23,667 nt of DNA from DASYQD01 sp036005845 (GTDB lineage: Bacteria; Acidobacteriota; Thermoanaerobaculia; Multivoradales; JAIOJS01), in the NCBI GenBank assembly GCA_036005845.1, contig DASYQD010000177.1, positions 1 to 23,667 on the forward strand, in the 5' to 3' direction. Of this stretch, positions 22,022 to 23,667 are shown one piece after another. The notes below the pieces were generated by a model. The model was not told where the DNA came from, ran no database searches, and saw only the letters and a program-made list of their open reading frames with translations. A program made the translations under genes and the position numbers. Every line of letters starts with the position of its first letter. Position 1 is the first letter of the stretch.

Positions 22022-22654
22022 TCAGCCCTTCTTGGCGCGCTTGACGGTCACGTAGGTGCCGGTCGAGCCCGGCACGGCGCCGGAGACCAGGATGACGTTC
22101 TTGTCGGCGTCGACGCTCACCACCTTGAGGTTCTTGGCGGTGACGCGGCCGCCGCCCATCCGCCCCGCCGCCCGCATGCCGGGGTAGACGCGGGAGGGGA
22201 ACGACGAGGCGCCGATCGAGCCGGGGGCGCGGTGGAACATCGAGCCGTGGGTGGCGCGGCCGCCGCGGAAGCCGTGGCGCTTGACGACGCCCTGGAAGCC
22301 CTTGCCCTTGCTGGTCGACACCACGTCGACGTACTCGCCGGCGGCGAAGATCGAGGCCTTCACCTCGTCGCCCGCCTTCCACTCCTCGTCCGCGCCGACC
22401 TTGAACTCGGCGACGCGGCGCGTCGGCGCCACGCCGGCCTTCTTGAAGTGGCCCTGCATCGGCTTGCTGACGTGGCGCGGCGTGCGCTTCTCGACCAGGC
22501 CGAGCTGCACGGCCTCGTAGCCGTCCTTGCCCGCCACCGTCTTGCGCTGCACGACCAGGCAGGGCCCGACCTCGAGGACGGTGACCGGGATCATCGCCCC
22601 GTGGTCGCCGAACACCTGGGTCATGCCCACTTTCTTTCCGAGGATGCCATCCAT
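22022..22654 (-). CDS. rplC: 50S ribosomal protein L3
   Basis: L3 (210 aa) extends a loop to the peptidyl-transferase centre. MDGILGKKVGMTQVF, the central KGKGFQGVVKRHGFRGGRATHGS and the AAGRMGGGRVTAKNLKVV region are diagnostic. AGGAG (22667-22663) precedes both a GTG at 22657 and the ATG at 22654; the ATG is eight bases away and gives the usual N-terminus, so it is preferred. Located between rpsJ (27-base gap) and rplD. Confidence 0.98.
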   Translation of the reverse strand: MDGILGKKVGMTQVFGDHGAMIPVTVLEVGPCLVVQRKTVAGKDGYEAVQLGLVEKRTPRHVSKPMQGHFKKAGVAPTRRVAEFKVGADEEWKAGDEVKASIFAAGEYVDVVSTSKGKGFQGVVKRHGFRGGRATHGSMFHRAPGSIGASSFPSRVYPGMRAAGRMGGGRVTAKNLKVVSVDADKNVILVSGAVPGSTGTYVTVKRAKKG

Positions 22655-22681
22655 CACCGGGACTCCTGACTGCTACTGCCG

Positions 22682-22999
<318 letters not shown>

Positions 23000-23045
23000 G
23001 ACTCGCCTCTGCAAAGAACCAGCGAAAACTGCTTGATTCAGCGAA

Positions 23046-23667
<622 letters not shown>

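Noticed and set aside
21399..22382. An upstream extension of rplW over rplD and rplC
   Set aside because: Out of frame with two conserved genes; L23 starts at ATG 21398, giving the normal length.
23000..23045. A separate promoter for the S10 block between tuf and rpsJ
   Set aside because: The 46-base gap is somewhat AT-richer, but I could not find a credible -35/-10 pair or a terminator; co-transcription with tuf is simpler.

Overview
This 23.7 kb window of high-GC bacterial chromosome (roughly 70% by eye) is dominated by one uninterrupted minus-strand ribosomal-protein superoperon. It reads, in transcription order from the right edge: tuf (partial), rpsJ, rplC, rplD, rplW, rplB, rpsS, rplV, rpsC, rplP, rpmC, rpsQ, rplN, rplX, rplE, rpsZ, rpsH, rplF, rplR, rpsE, rpmD, rplO, secY, adk, map, infA, rpmJ, rpsM, rpsK, rpsD, rpoA, rplQ. 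This is the S10, spc and alpha operons fused end to end with adk, map and infA inserted. Genes overlap by 1 to 17 bases or are separated by a few tens of bases. The widest gap inside the run (112 bases, rpsD to rpoA) carries an inverted repeat, and the run ends at a strong intrinsic terminator at 7172-7204.

The left third holds a different set. Two plus-strand M16-family genes (64-1374 and 1371-2816) overlap by GTGA; the first is a catalytic zinc peptidase and the second a pseudo-subunit that has lost the metal ligands. They converge on a minus-strand membrane-anchored Ser/Thr protein kinase (2827-4839). The kinase diverges, across a 94-base promoter gap, from a plus-strand EF-G paralogue (4934-7027) of the EF-G2 type, which has unusual G-motifs. 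That gene converges on the ribosomal operon across a 203-base spacer with three palindromes. No other stretch of 200 bases or more lacks a gene, and none reaches 300. I saw no tRNA, rRNA, CRISPR array, insertion sequence or attachment site.

Organism: high GC, a Hanks-type kinase with TPR-like repeats, an M16 active/inactive pair, an EF-G2 paralogue, zinc-binding (C+) forms of S4, S14, L36 and L24, and a SecY with an enlarged last external loop. These together suggest an Acidobacteriota-like lineage (for example the Thermoanaerobaculia/Holophagae side). This is an inference from gene content, not a phylogeny.

Functionally the window is mostly ordinary core biology: ribosome assembly, the Sec channel that receives nascent proteins, N-terminal methionine removal, adenylate homeostasis, translation initiation and RNA polymerase alpha. 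I did not find a convincing new multi-gene system. The items most worth a second look are the altered GTP-binding motifs of the EF-G paralogue, the kinase's uncharacterised C-terminal domain behind a poly-Gln linker, an in-frame duplication of the rplN stop region, and several ribosomal proteins with long low-complexity tails.
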